Assembly (NCBI GenBank): GCA_028583405.1
Contig: CM053246.1
Location: 27,026,557-27,090,556, forward strand
Reading direction: 5' to 3'
Origin: Pogonophryne albipinna
Taxonomy: Eukaryota; Chordata; Actinopteri; Perciformes; Artedidraconidae
DNA length: 64,000 nucleotides
Shown: positions 36,201-48,200 of the stretch, piece by piece
How positions within the stretch are numbered: the stretch's first letter is position 1
Layout: the number at the start of each line of letters is the position of its first letter
Translations under genes and position numbers: made by a program
The notes under the pieces: generated by a model
The model's input: only the letters and a program-made list of their open reading frames with translations
The model's database searches: none
Told to the model about the DNA's origin: nothing

Positions 36201-39200
36201 ACAGTGGATTTTTAACACTAGAGTTTTGTATTTGTAAATCACTTTGAACTGCATGAAAAGTGTAAATAATCAGATTTTTCCAAGTTAGTGATTGACCAAT
36301 CTGCACGACTTTGGTCAGAGGGAGTTAAAGCACGGACCTTCTCCAGGTCAGCACAGCTGCCAAAGTCCTGCTCCGACAGGTAGCTGATGAGGCTCTGACC
36401 CTCCGACGGCTTCCTGAACATCCCATCAGAAACAATGCTGCACTGGGACCCATCTGAAGAAACATAACAATTGGCAGAAAATACACAACACCATTAACCC
36501 TCCGGTATCATTCGATTGGACTACGCAAATTAGTCATTCGAGACAAAAATGTCCACTGCAAAATGCTTTGATAAAAACATTATATTAAAAGGTTTTTTTT
36601 CACAACTTTTTTGGGTTCAATCTTTAAAGCAACTTCCACCCTAATAGAAAATACCAAAAATGTAATCATTTTCAGGATTTTAACCCTTTAAATGCCATTT
36701 TGAATACATGAAACCGCTGTTTTTTTTCATGATAAAAACAGAGAAAATGAGTTATTTTCCAAAAAATACATATCTGGGGACTGGCTCTTTTTTTTTTTAT
36801 AACAGTCTTGGATATGTCAAAGATTAGCAACAAAATGGATTTTTTTGCATGATTAGTTTTTGCATAAAATCATATTGAACAAAAGTTACAAATTAGTCAT
36901 TCGCGACAAAAAATGTCCACTTCCAAAAACTGCTCTAAAATGACAACAGATTAATATTTTTAAAAACTTTTTGGGGTTAAATCTTTCAATCAACTTCAGT
37001 CCTGATCAAAAATACCAAATGTTAAATTATGTTCAGGATTTTAATCCTTGAACTGCCAGTTTGAAAACATGAATTTGCGTTTTCTATGAAAAACATGCAC
37101 AAAAAGGCAGTTATTTTCCATATAATGAATGTTGGGGGGGGGGGGGGGGGGGGTCGGCTTTTTTTTTTTTTTTTTTTTTTTTTTAATCACAGTCTTGGAT
37201 ATGTCAAAGATTAGCAACAACATTGATTTTGGTGGATAATTAGTTTTTGCACAGAATCAGATTAAACAAAAAAAGTCACACATTAGCCACTCGCGGACAA
37301 AAATGTCCCATCCACTCCCATTATAACCACATCTTTTGATCTCTCCGCCATACCGGTATAAAATCATGCATTTTGTAATGTCAGGGTTTTATATTGGAGG
37401 AAAATAGTTACATTTGTCCTTTTTACTCTACATCACCAGATGTGACATTTTACCATTGAATTACATGCTTGTCATTTCTTGGTTTCTTTGCCTGTTGTAT
37501 AATGGGGCCCTGCCAGCCATTGGAATACATGTATGCAACTAATATGATGTAGGTGTGTTGGTATGGATGTGGAAGAGTGGTATCAGCTGAGAAATGTGTG
37601 TGTGTGTGTCTGGATGTACAGTGTGTGTGTACAGAGACAACAGTATACAGTAGATTTGGTTTACAGCAAGTCGCAGTTTTTGCCTCATATCTTTCTTTCT
37701 TTCTCTCTCTCTCTCTCTTTCTCTCACTCCCTCATTCCCACACTCATACACACTCTTACATATTAAACCTCCTTATACCTTGTATGTGTGTGAGTGATTG
37801 TGTGTGAGAATGAGACAGGACTAAGTGTGCTCTCATGGCGTTTTGTTTTTCATTTGTGCCGTTTCATGTGTCTTTGAATTAAACAGATGTATGATCTTGA
37901 CCCAGCTTGACCTCGATGTTTTGAATTGTTTGGAACTTCAAAGTCCTTTGATAATGTCTCTTTAGCAAACAGACATACACAGCCATACATATAGTCCTTG
38001 AAGTAAATAAAAACACCTGCTCCAAAGCCAAAGCTTCAAATATGTGTCGTTTGGCTGGATGGTCATTTCATTCCTGTGATACGCAACAAGCAGTAAGATG
38101 AAGAGGAGCTTCTCTGTGGGGACAAGAGGTCTCATGCAGCCCGTAACTTCAGCTGCAGGACTCATCCTCTGAAACAGAAACACCCTGAGAAGGAGAATCT
38201 GGTGTGGATCGAACTGTGCTGAAAAGGAGTCAGCACAAGGATACAAACACTTTTTTGCCAAATAGTTTGCCAAACAGTTCATTTATCAGATGGGGCAGAG
38301 AAGAAGGAACAATTCTGCCCCGAATTCCCACGTTGATACAGAGGAATCGATGAGGTCCTTTGCTGGAGGAGGTTGAGGAGGCTGCTGAGAACTGCTGAGG
38401 AACTGCTGAGGAACAACAAGATGGTGATGAGGTTGAGATGTATGAAGGACGACAAAACCTTTTGGATGAAAAAAGCATGATGTTCACTAGTGCTTAGTGA
38501 TCCCCTCCTCAATCACACCACAAAGGGGATGATAGCACCAGAGATTGCCACAGGAGTAACAAGAATATTCGTTTGCGCCGCCACGTGAAGCCATGCTTAG
38601 AGAAATGATCAGATGCTGTGGTGGAGTCTGATCGTTCTTCGTCTGACCCTTCCCCTGAAAGTGGAGAGGACACAGAGGATCCCATCCCGTAGCTGCGCTA
38701 CATTCCTCTGCACTATCCTATCCAATGTTTGCTCAAACATCTGTGGCATCAACATCCCTCCAGTTTGCCACCGAACGTCCCCCATGCAGGTGTGTCATGT
38801 CGACAATACTGCTGATGATCTCAGGGGTAAAGAATAAATCAAAGAAGGATTCCACGTCATGAATTCTTATTTATGACACTCGTAATGGCATAACGCGTGG
38901 GCGCTGAAACCAAACCTCTGGCAGCAGGAATGTAGCGCGGCGTTTCCTCGTGAGAGGGAAACCAGATTTGAAAATGTTTTGATGTCCACCCACTGCCATG
39001 ACGGACACGATCCTCCGGATAGGATAGTGCAGAGGAATGTAGCTGTGCTACATTCCTCTGCACTATCCTCTCCAATGTTTGCTCAAACATCTGTGGCATC
39101 AACATCCCTCCACTTTGCCACCGAACGTCCCCCATGCAGGTGTGTCATGTCGACAATACTGCTGATGATCTCAGGGGTAAAGAATAAATCAAAGAAGGAT

Positions 39201-42200
39201 TCCACGTCATGAATTCTTATTTATGCCACTCGTAATGGCATAACGCGTGGGCCCTGAAACCAAACTTCTGGCAGCAGGAATGTAGCGCGACGTTTCCTCG
39301 TGAGAGGGAAACCAGATTTGAAAAAGTTTTGATGTCCACCCACTGCCACGATGGACACGATCCTCCGGATACGATAGTGCAGAGGAATGTAGCGCAGCTA
39401 CGGGATGGGATCCTCTGTGTCCTCTCCACTTTCAGGGGAAGGGTCGGACGAAGAAGGATCAGACTCCACTACAAACTCCACATCAGATTCTCCTTCTCAT
39501 GTTTGGCAAAAAAGTGTTTTATCTTTGTGCTGACTCCTTTCAAGCACAGTTCAGATCCACACCAGATTCTCCTTCTCAGGGTGTTTGTTTCAGAGGATGA
39601 GTCCTGCAGCTGAAGTTAGGGGCTGCATGAGCAGAGACCTCTTGTCCCACAGAGAAGCTCCTCTTCATCTTACTGCTTGTTGCGTATCACAGGAATGAAA
39701 TGACCAGCCAGCCAAACGACACATATTTGAAGCTTTGGCTTTGCAGCCAGGTGTTTTTATTTACTTCAAGGAGTGTATGTATCAGCTGTGTATGTCTGCT
39801 TGACATTATCAAAGGACTTTGAAGTTCAAACAATTCAAAACATCGAGGTCAAGCTGGGTCAAGATCATACATCTGTTTACCTCAAAGACACATGAAACAG
39901 CACAAATGAAAAACAAAACACCATGAGAGCACACTTACTCCTGTCTCATTCTCACACACAATCACTCACACAAGGTATCAGAAGGTTTAATATGTAAGAG
40001 TGTGTATGAGTTTGGGAATGAGGGAGTGAGAGAAAGAGAGAGAGAAAGAAAGAAAGATATGCGGTGAAAACTGCGACTTGCTGTAAACCAAATATACTGT
40101 ATATTGTTGTCTCTGTACACACACACTGTACATCCACACACATCCACACACTGTACATCCACACACATCCACACACACACACACACTTCTCAGCTGATAC
40201 CACTCTTCCACATCCATACCAACACACCTACATCATATTAGTTGCATACATGTATTCCAATGGCTGGCAGGGCCCCATTATACAACAGGCAAAGAAACCA
40301 AGAAATGACAAGCATGTAATTCAATGGTAAAATGTCACATCTGGTTTTTACAGTAAAAAGGACAAATGTAACTATTTTCCTCCAATATAAAACCCTGACA
40401 TTACAAAATGCATGATTTTATACCGGTATGGCGGAGAGATCAAAAGATGTGGTTATAATGGGAGTGGATGGGATATTTTTTTCCGCGAGTGGCTAATGTG
40501 TGACTTTTTTGTTTAATCTGATTCTGTGCAAAAACTAATAATCAACCAAAATCAATGTTGTTGCTAATCTTTGACATATCCAAGACTGTGTTAAAAAAAA
40601 AAAAAGCCGACCCCCCCCAACATTTATCATATGGAAAATAACTGCCTTTTTGTGCATGTTTTTCATAGAAAACGCAAATTCATGTTTTCAAACTGGCAGT
40701 TCAAGGGTTAAAATCCTGAACATAATTTAACATTTGGTATTTTTGATCAGGACTGAAGTTGATTGAAAGATTTAACCCCAAAAAGTTAAAAAAAATATTA
40801 ATCCGTTGTCATTTTAGAGCAGTTTTTGGAAGTGGACATTTTTGTCCCGAATGACTAATTTGTAACTTTTTTGTTCAATCTGATTTTGTGCAAAAACTAA
40901 TAATGCAAAAAAATCCATTTGTTGCTAATCTTTGACATATCCAAGACTGTTATAAAAAAAAAAAAGAGCCAGTCCCCAGATATGTATTTTTTGGAAAATA
41001 ACACATTTTCTCTGTTTTCATCATAAAAAAAAACAGCGGTTTCATGTATTCAAAATGGCATTTAAAGGGTTAAAATCCTGAAAATGATTACATTTTTGAT
41101 ATTTTCTATTAGGGTGGAAGTTGCTTTAAAGATTGAACCCAAAAAGGTTGTGAAAAAAACCTTTTAATATAATGTTTTTATCAAAGCATTTTGCAGTGGA
41201 CATTTGTCTCGAATGACTAATTTGCGTAGTCGATTTGTTACACAGTGAATTAAAGACCGATTTAAAAAATTGGAATTGGAATTCCAAAATAGATCGAGAA
41301 AATAGCCTTGTTATAAAAAAATCAGGCCATTTGCACCAACACAACCAAAGTTATTGCAAAATGAAAAGTGAAAAATGACCCATATGGACAAAAATGTCCA
41401 CAGTGATACCGGAGGGTTAAACAAAAAGGAAACTGTAAGAAAAATGTGTATGTGTGTGTTTATTGTTGGATGTATTTTATAAATCTGTGTTAGCTGTCAA
41501 AGCCGTTTGTTTAAAAAAAGATGCCTTTAAAACAGAGTTTAAAACTAAGCAAGGGGAATATGGTCTAAGCTTGACCAAAGCAAACTGCATTTCTTATAAT
41601 GCAACCCATCAAATCTCAATAACAGACACTCTGAATTAACCTTTCTATGACTTTCCTGCTCAGGTCCAGAGGGTCGTGTCTATTGACCGGCTGACTCGCA
41701 GGATACATTTAAGAACTGAAACATGTATTTTCTTACACCTCATGTCACTTTTCCTGTTCAACTTCCTCATATATTTAAATATGCTATAAAGTTCCTCCAG
41801 CTAAAATCTTTCTTGAATATGTACTAAATACAGGACAAGAGCAGCCTTCTACAATTGCACTCATTTTTAAATAGCTACAGCATATCTGTGAAACATTTAA
41901 ACGTAAACAGAAAACTCACGGGACTCCATGTAGAGGGAACTGGGAGTGCTGACATCCTTGCGCTGAGGTGAAAAAGGGCTGTAGTTCTTTATACAGCAGT
42001 CCTGCCCTGCCGATTCTAAGAGACAAATGGTCCATGTTAGAGGCCTCTTATCTCCTGATCGCAGAATCACTCAAATGAACACTGAATTCTTTCAAATGGA
42101 TGGGAACATGCATCATCATCTATACACAAAGCAAGTTAAAAGTTTATCGTTGTTTTTCAGGCAAACAATCAATAAAACCCATGAGGATGGTTCATTTTAT

Positions 42201-45200
42201 TACATGCGTCAACAAAAACATGACTTTTGACCCTTGTCATTGTAACTATTGTAATTAAGGATGTACAGATAGGGCTGCAGAAATAATCAAATGAAATAAT
42301 CGAACCACGGTTTTGACTTTACACAATTAAATGAATAATATTTACAGCAATAATATGTTCCAAATGTGTGCTCAGCTCATAGAAAGTGATACACTTCTAT
42401 GTACAGGTTTGTAAAGAAGAGTTTTACTTGATGTAATAATGTTATTCAAAGCATGTCCACATACTGTACATCTAACATATACAGGACAGCATCTGCTTTG
42501 CTATTTACATGTATTATTATTATCATTAAATGTTTGTTTGTTTGTTTTAGGGACAACTCTAAATCACAATGGCAGTACATCAGTTATACCGACTAGCACA
42601 GCTGTAATGTGTAATGATCACGTTTAAACACAGTTTGTATAGAACTTGCATGATAATGTCAACAAAACACTGAGTGGTCATGAAAAATGTGTGCATAAAC
42701 AACCAACACTGGAATGGCTCATTTGACAAACCAAAACCGTTTTTTTAAACATCCAACAATAAAAGCACATATACTGTAAGGAGCTGTTGGCAAGACTTGA
42801 AATGAAAAGGAATGGAAAGAGTTAATCAGCATGCAGAGGTGAAAGGAAAAGGGAGTGGGGAGGGGGGTATAATGATGGAGCACAGTGGAACTGCACTGCC
42901 AACCTGCCACCGGATCTTCTATTATTATGGTGATTTTTCGATGGCCCCCTCCTTCGAATACAACAGGGAAAAGAGAGATATAGAGCAGAAGGAGAGAAAT
43001 TACCTCAGGCAAAGAGGGGGAGACAGTGAGCATAGAGCATAGAGGTGTTAATTCGGAAACTTTTTAAATCTTCAAATAGGAAGTGGGCACCTTGGGGAAA
43101 GAACTTGGGCTCACCACATTTTACAGAGCAACACATACACGAAAACTTTCATGGACTCCATCTAAATCTCCCCAAACATTGTACAAAAAAGGAATTGAAA
43201 ATCAGGTCTTTCCCTCACATGACAGAAACCTTACATCTCTTTAATAATGTAAATGAATACAACTCCACAATAGAACACATGCCACTAAAACAGATTTTTA
43301 CAGGTTCTTCCTACCATAACACTTTAATCTGTAAACATGCAGCACGAAGCAATGGATCAGTGCGTTGAGGAAGAAATAAACCAGCTAAAAACTCTATAAA
43401 AACGGGGGCTCACCACTCCAGTAAGTGGGCTATATTCTCTTTTATCATTACATATCAACAAGGTGATCTGAACCAGAACCCCTATCATATCTCCTGTTGC
43501 AGTTTGGATATGCAGAAATGTTGGATTGCGGCCTAAATGCACAAATGCTTGGGGATATTTATGATCAAATATTGTAATGCTAAAATTAAACACAAGTAAC
43601 ACACATTGATAATGTCAAAAGAGTGACACATATTTAGTCGACTTACCATTCCTGAGTTTCTGATTGATCCCCGTGTCAGATAAGGAGCGGGTGTGTCCTC
43701 GGGACCCCCGGCCCGGGCCCCTCTGACCCTCTGAGAAAGAGGAGCGTCTCGGTGGGGGCGGGGCTAGAGGACCCCGTTGCATGGACAGGTCCGGGGTAAA
43801 GTCCACCTCGCTGTTGTGGGTGGAGCTTTGGGATTCACAGCGGCTGCGTTGCCCCAGGTTACCGATAGCCAGATACTCCGGACCGTCGTCATAGTCACAG
43901 TCACAGGAGTCCCCGGCATCGGGCTGAAAGGAGGCGGGCGAGGGGGACTCTGAGAGGGAGGTGCCAGGGATCGAACCGGGGCCAAGAGGTGGCGTCACCC
44001 CTCGCTCGCTCTCCCCCGGCCGGGACACACACAACCAGGGAGCCCCCGTGCTGCTGGAGGTAGGGTCTGCAACAGAACGGAGAGATAAGGTGAGATGGAT
44101 CAAGACAAAAAGGTCACAGGGATGCTTCTCTGTTCCTATGAGATCCTTTAATGAAAACCACTCTGAAACAGTTGTATCTGTTTAAGTAAGCACAGGCAGT
44201 TCAGGACATTGACTTTTCGAGGCTGTATCAACACATTCTTCAATAACCGACCTTGTGCACAAACAATCAGACCTCTGTATGGTTGAGTCAGTCGAGCTAT
44301 TCACATACAAACTGTAGTGCCTTTCTCGTGCCTTTCTCGGGCCTTTCCTCCAATCCTGCCCTCTAGATCTGTATGTAACGATTACACCATCTTCTCTTCA
44401 TTTGCTTAACTGAATGTACAACTATCCTCATCATAAATAGAAACAAACACACTGGTCCAATACGACAGTGTGTACCGAGATCTGAAATTGTTTTGCGAAA
44501 AGGTTTGCTTAAATGTTTGTTTCTAAAAAATAAGTGCCAACCGAGATGATACAAAATAATTTAACAACGGAGCTCCAGATTTGAACCCCCATGACCCAAA
44601 GTGGTCTCCATATTTACCCAGATTTCATTTCCGTTTTCATAAATAGACATGTACGATCAACATATCAAGTGTTTCCAATCTTCTAGACTAATTTAATTTT
44701 TTAACAAGGATGAACATGGATTTGAACCTATACTTTTTTCCCCATTAGCCCTTCCCTTACTTGTGCTATTGCTGTTTTGGGGTCCGACTCCCGTAGTGCT
44801 CCCAGAGTTGTGGCTGGTAGCGACTGCTTCTCGGAGCGAGCAGTTGGAGGTGGTGAGTCTGCGATTTAGAGATTCTCCTCTGGGAGCCGAGTGTGCGCTT
44901 CTCCAAGCTGCACCAGCTCCAGGCAATACACACAGGCTCTGGCTCTTCAATAGGCCCAGACAGGTTGAGCCCTTCAGAGGGGACAGCTGGATGGTGGAAG
45001 GGGAGAGGTAAAGAATAGAAGGCCTTTTCCCAAATGTGCACATTACATTTATCTTTTATTTAAAGAAAACAAATCACATATTTCTAGACCAAAACAGTGG
45101 ATTTTGTGTTATATTCAATACCCCTTTCTAGTATAAATGCAGTGATATAACACTTTGTTTTTTATTAATTATTAACAAAATAACAATAATTGATTAGATA

Positions 45201-48200
45201 GTCAGTCATTTTTGCAAAACCCACCCCAAAGGTGTCTACTTGGGCAAGCAGTTTGGGGTTATTCTGCTCCACGGCTTCCAGACACTGGAACATGGCGGTC
45301 ACATGAGGCTCACTCAGCAGAAAGGCATGACCTTAAAGGCAGCAAGGGACAAACGGAGATAAACAAAGAGGCCGACAAAGAAAGGTGAGCAGATTAGGTA
45401 ACGAGAGAGATCATTTTTAAGTTATTAGAAGGATAGAAAAACAAAGAAACATGTATTTGAGCTGTTTCTTACTTTAGTTTACACTTGCCACCAATGCCTT
45501 CCAAATTAAACTTTACATTGATGTGACTCTTTGCGACCTTTATAACTCACCATTATAGTATTTACTCGTATGTCCCATATGCCGGAGCAGAGGTCTGAGC
45601 TGAGCAGACAGCATGTGAACCTGTAAGCTGTGAAGGAGCCAGCGCTCGGCCTTGTAGCTCTCCCCAGCATTCCTCATCCCGCTGCTCAGCACCGGCTCCA
45701 GGTGACCGAACTGTGGACAGACACAGAGGAAGAGAAAGACAGACAATTGAAACAGGTGCATATTGTGAAAGGGGAGATTTGATGTCCTCATTTGTCATTA
45801 CTTTTCCCACAATGTTTAGTAATCAAACAGCACAACAATCAGTATAATTGGATCTTGTGCCAAATCTTTTCGGTATTTACTCTAAACATACTGCTGTTTG
45901 TTTGCAGCCCAGTCTGTATGACACTTCATTTAAAATCATCTAAAAAAGGCAATTGGATGGTGGTTAAGAGACAGGTTTACGATGAAGAGTGAGCTCAAAT
46001 ATATCAGCACAAAACTTAAAACAGGCTTAGATATCATAAACCAATAGTGACAGGATGATTTATAGGTGGTGAGCGTCTGCTGGTAAGTAACTGAGGGCGT
46101 AAGGAAGATAATACGTTTATTTGACTATGCGTCCCTTTCCTTGTTGAGAGTACTGGTAAAACATAAACACTAAACTCTAAATAACACAAACAGGTCATCC
46201 AGGAAGGGAAGTGACTTTGTCACAGGTATTTGAAAGTGTGAAATGTATCAGGTATTTACTTTGCATATAGTTTAACAAAAAAGGAAGCTTGTTGTTGCTT
46301 GTTGTTGTTTTGTCTGACAGGCAGATCAGCTCTCAAAAAAAGATTGCAGTGTTTAGACATATGTACATATAATGTCACCTCCAGTGAAAAAAGTCAAGAG
46401 ATTTGAATGCTGAAGTTGAAAATATTGACATACCACCCTGCATTATGCTAGCTGTGACAATACCTGTTCAACGTGCGAGGCGAGGTGGGGGCTGATGTAG
46501 CGAACACACCACACAAACGGCCAGTAGTCTCTCTGCTTGTAGTACACCTGCAGCACAAAACCAGCATGACCCAGTTAGAGAGCATACAAGACAATAGGCC
46601 ATTATGCAATGAGAGTGCATCCCATTGATAAATGTTTTTTCCCCATATTTCAGGACATCAATTGATGATGGAAAAATACTTGCCAAAATGTTAGAAAAAA
46701 AAATAACACTAGAAAGAGAATACATGAGAATAAATACAAAAGAAGGCATGGCATCAGTCAGGAAGTCTGACCTGCTCATTCTTCAGTCCATGGCTCAGGA
46801 TGTTGTTCATGTCCTTGTGGAGTCGTTGTAGGCCGCCGTAACGTGACCACACGTTGGGGTTGTTGGTAGACACGAGACCCTCCACTGTGGTCTTCAGGCT
46901 GGACAGTAGCTTCCATTGCTCCTTCCTGTGGGGAAAAAACAGGGCAGCAAGGACAGAGTTAAACGGAGTGAGAGAGGAAGTTTAGGAATGAGGAAGGATG
47001 TAAAAAAAAGTGCTGGTGTAAGCAGTGTTGTGGTTTAAATCATTACTCATTTATTTAAAAAAAAATGTAGTTTAGTAAAGATAATCTTAAAAACAACCAG
47101 GAATGCTGACCCTGAATAAATGTTTTTGCAGTATCATCACATCTAAACCTTACAAAACAGATACATACATAGACACCTACTCCCCATCTATCTAGATTCA
47201 AAATGTTTACAAGAGCTACAAGTACATAATAAGCTTGGGAGTTCCCACTAACTCAGTTTTGATACACTATACTTCAGACCACAAATAATGTTTAATATGG
47301 AGGAAATTGCCATTGATTCCCATAACAAAAAATTATAAGTCTGTTGCTCATGATGCATAACTTCAGTGAGTCAAATGTAACTTTACTACAGGGCTATGGA
47401 AATCTTTTGCTCTAAAAAGTGTTGTTTACAAAACACAATTATCAGGTAAAATCCCTTAGGAGCAATAAAGCCCATCTCCCCTTATGTTAGCAGTCAACTG
47501 AATGTGTTTTGACATCTACTCGCATATCTGCAGCAATGGGACTAAATAATCTGTAGTCAGTAAACACCAACACATGAGGGGGAATTATTTGTGGACAGGA
47601 AAACTTAACAGGTCATATGCTATGCTTGAGCAGGTGTTGTCTGTTTGAATTCATTCAAAAATTAACCAGCCCCCCATACCTATATCATTGTATCAACATT
47701 TATCATTTAAAATTAAGATCTGTAATAAATCCATGACAAAGGAAATGCCAAATTGACTTGGACAATGCAGTCGTGTAGTCTAACTGACTTACTCTAAACT
47801 ACACTCACTCACGCCAACTGTTTCTTATTCATTTTATAAAACCGAGCAGGGCTAGGCAGCAGCATCACGAGTTCAGCTACCTAGCCAACTAGTCAAATCA
47901 AATCATGTAACTTGGGAACAGAGAGGCTGCTGAATGTTTGAGAACATTCTCCTCGAAGAGAGCATAATGGGTTTATCCGTACAGCCTATGGTTTACCCAA
48001 CAATAGTGGTCTGTCTGTCTGTATGTAACATTTAATGTTTGCATTTGGTTGTAAAATACAAATGATGCCATACTAAATATACGGATTTTAGAAACTAAAC
48101 TGTATTTGCATCATTCACACTTAACAGTCTCTTTCGGCACCACTTTGTAGACATTTAGTGAACATCTCCAGCATTTCCTCTTAAACAAATTCTTCCAGTA

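Larger units (their letters stand above)
36498..41416. mobile_element. 4.9-kb giant foldback transposon, piggyBac-like ends, in rubcn intron 8
   Basis: TTAA flanks the element on both sides (36494-36497 and 41417-41420) and the ends are CCCTCCGGTATCA and its exact complement. TTAA targets and a CCC start are piggyBac features. The element is two long inverted arms, about 36498-38690 and 39395-41416, around two direct 350-bp units (38691-39040, 39041-39390). Each arm carries subterminal blocks with AATGTCCAC and TTTTCAGGATTTTAA repeated at about 360-bp spacing, mirrored in the other arm. The left arm has roughly 350 bases (about 38230-38590) that are missing from the right. Both arms keep a scrap of an acidic serine-rich frame ([15 protein letters not shown]). 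No intact transposase is present. Confidence 0.85.

Noticed and set aside
37553..37807. frames rich in Cys, Val, Ser, Leu and His around 37553-37807 and 39952-40330
   Set aside because: They translate GT/CA and CT microsatellites in the arms of the foldback element.
38613..39212. frames in the foldback centre as a transposase gene
   Set aside because: They are short, duplicated and interrupted. Only a scrap of acidic N-terminal-like sequence is recognisable and no catalytic region was found.
43961..44185. plus-strand frame over GC-rich sequence
   Set aside because: Shadow of rubcn exon 7, whose minus-strand frame matches Rubicon.
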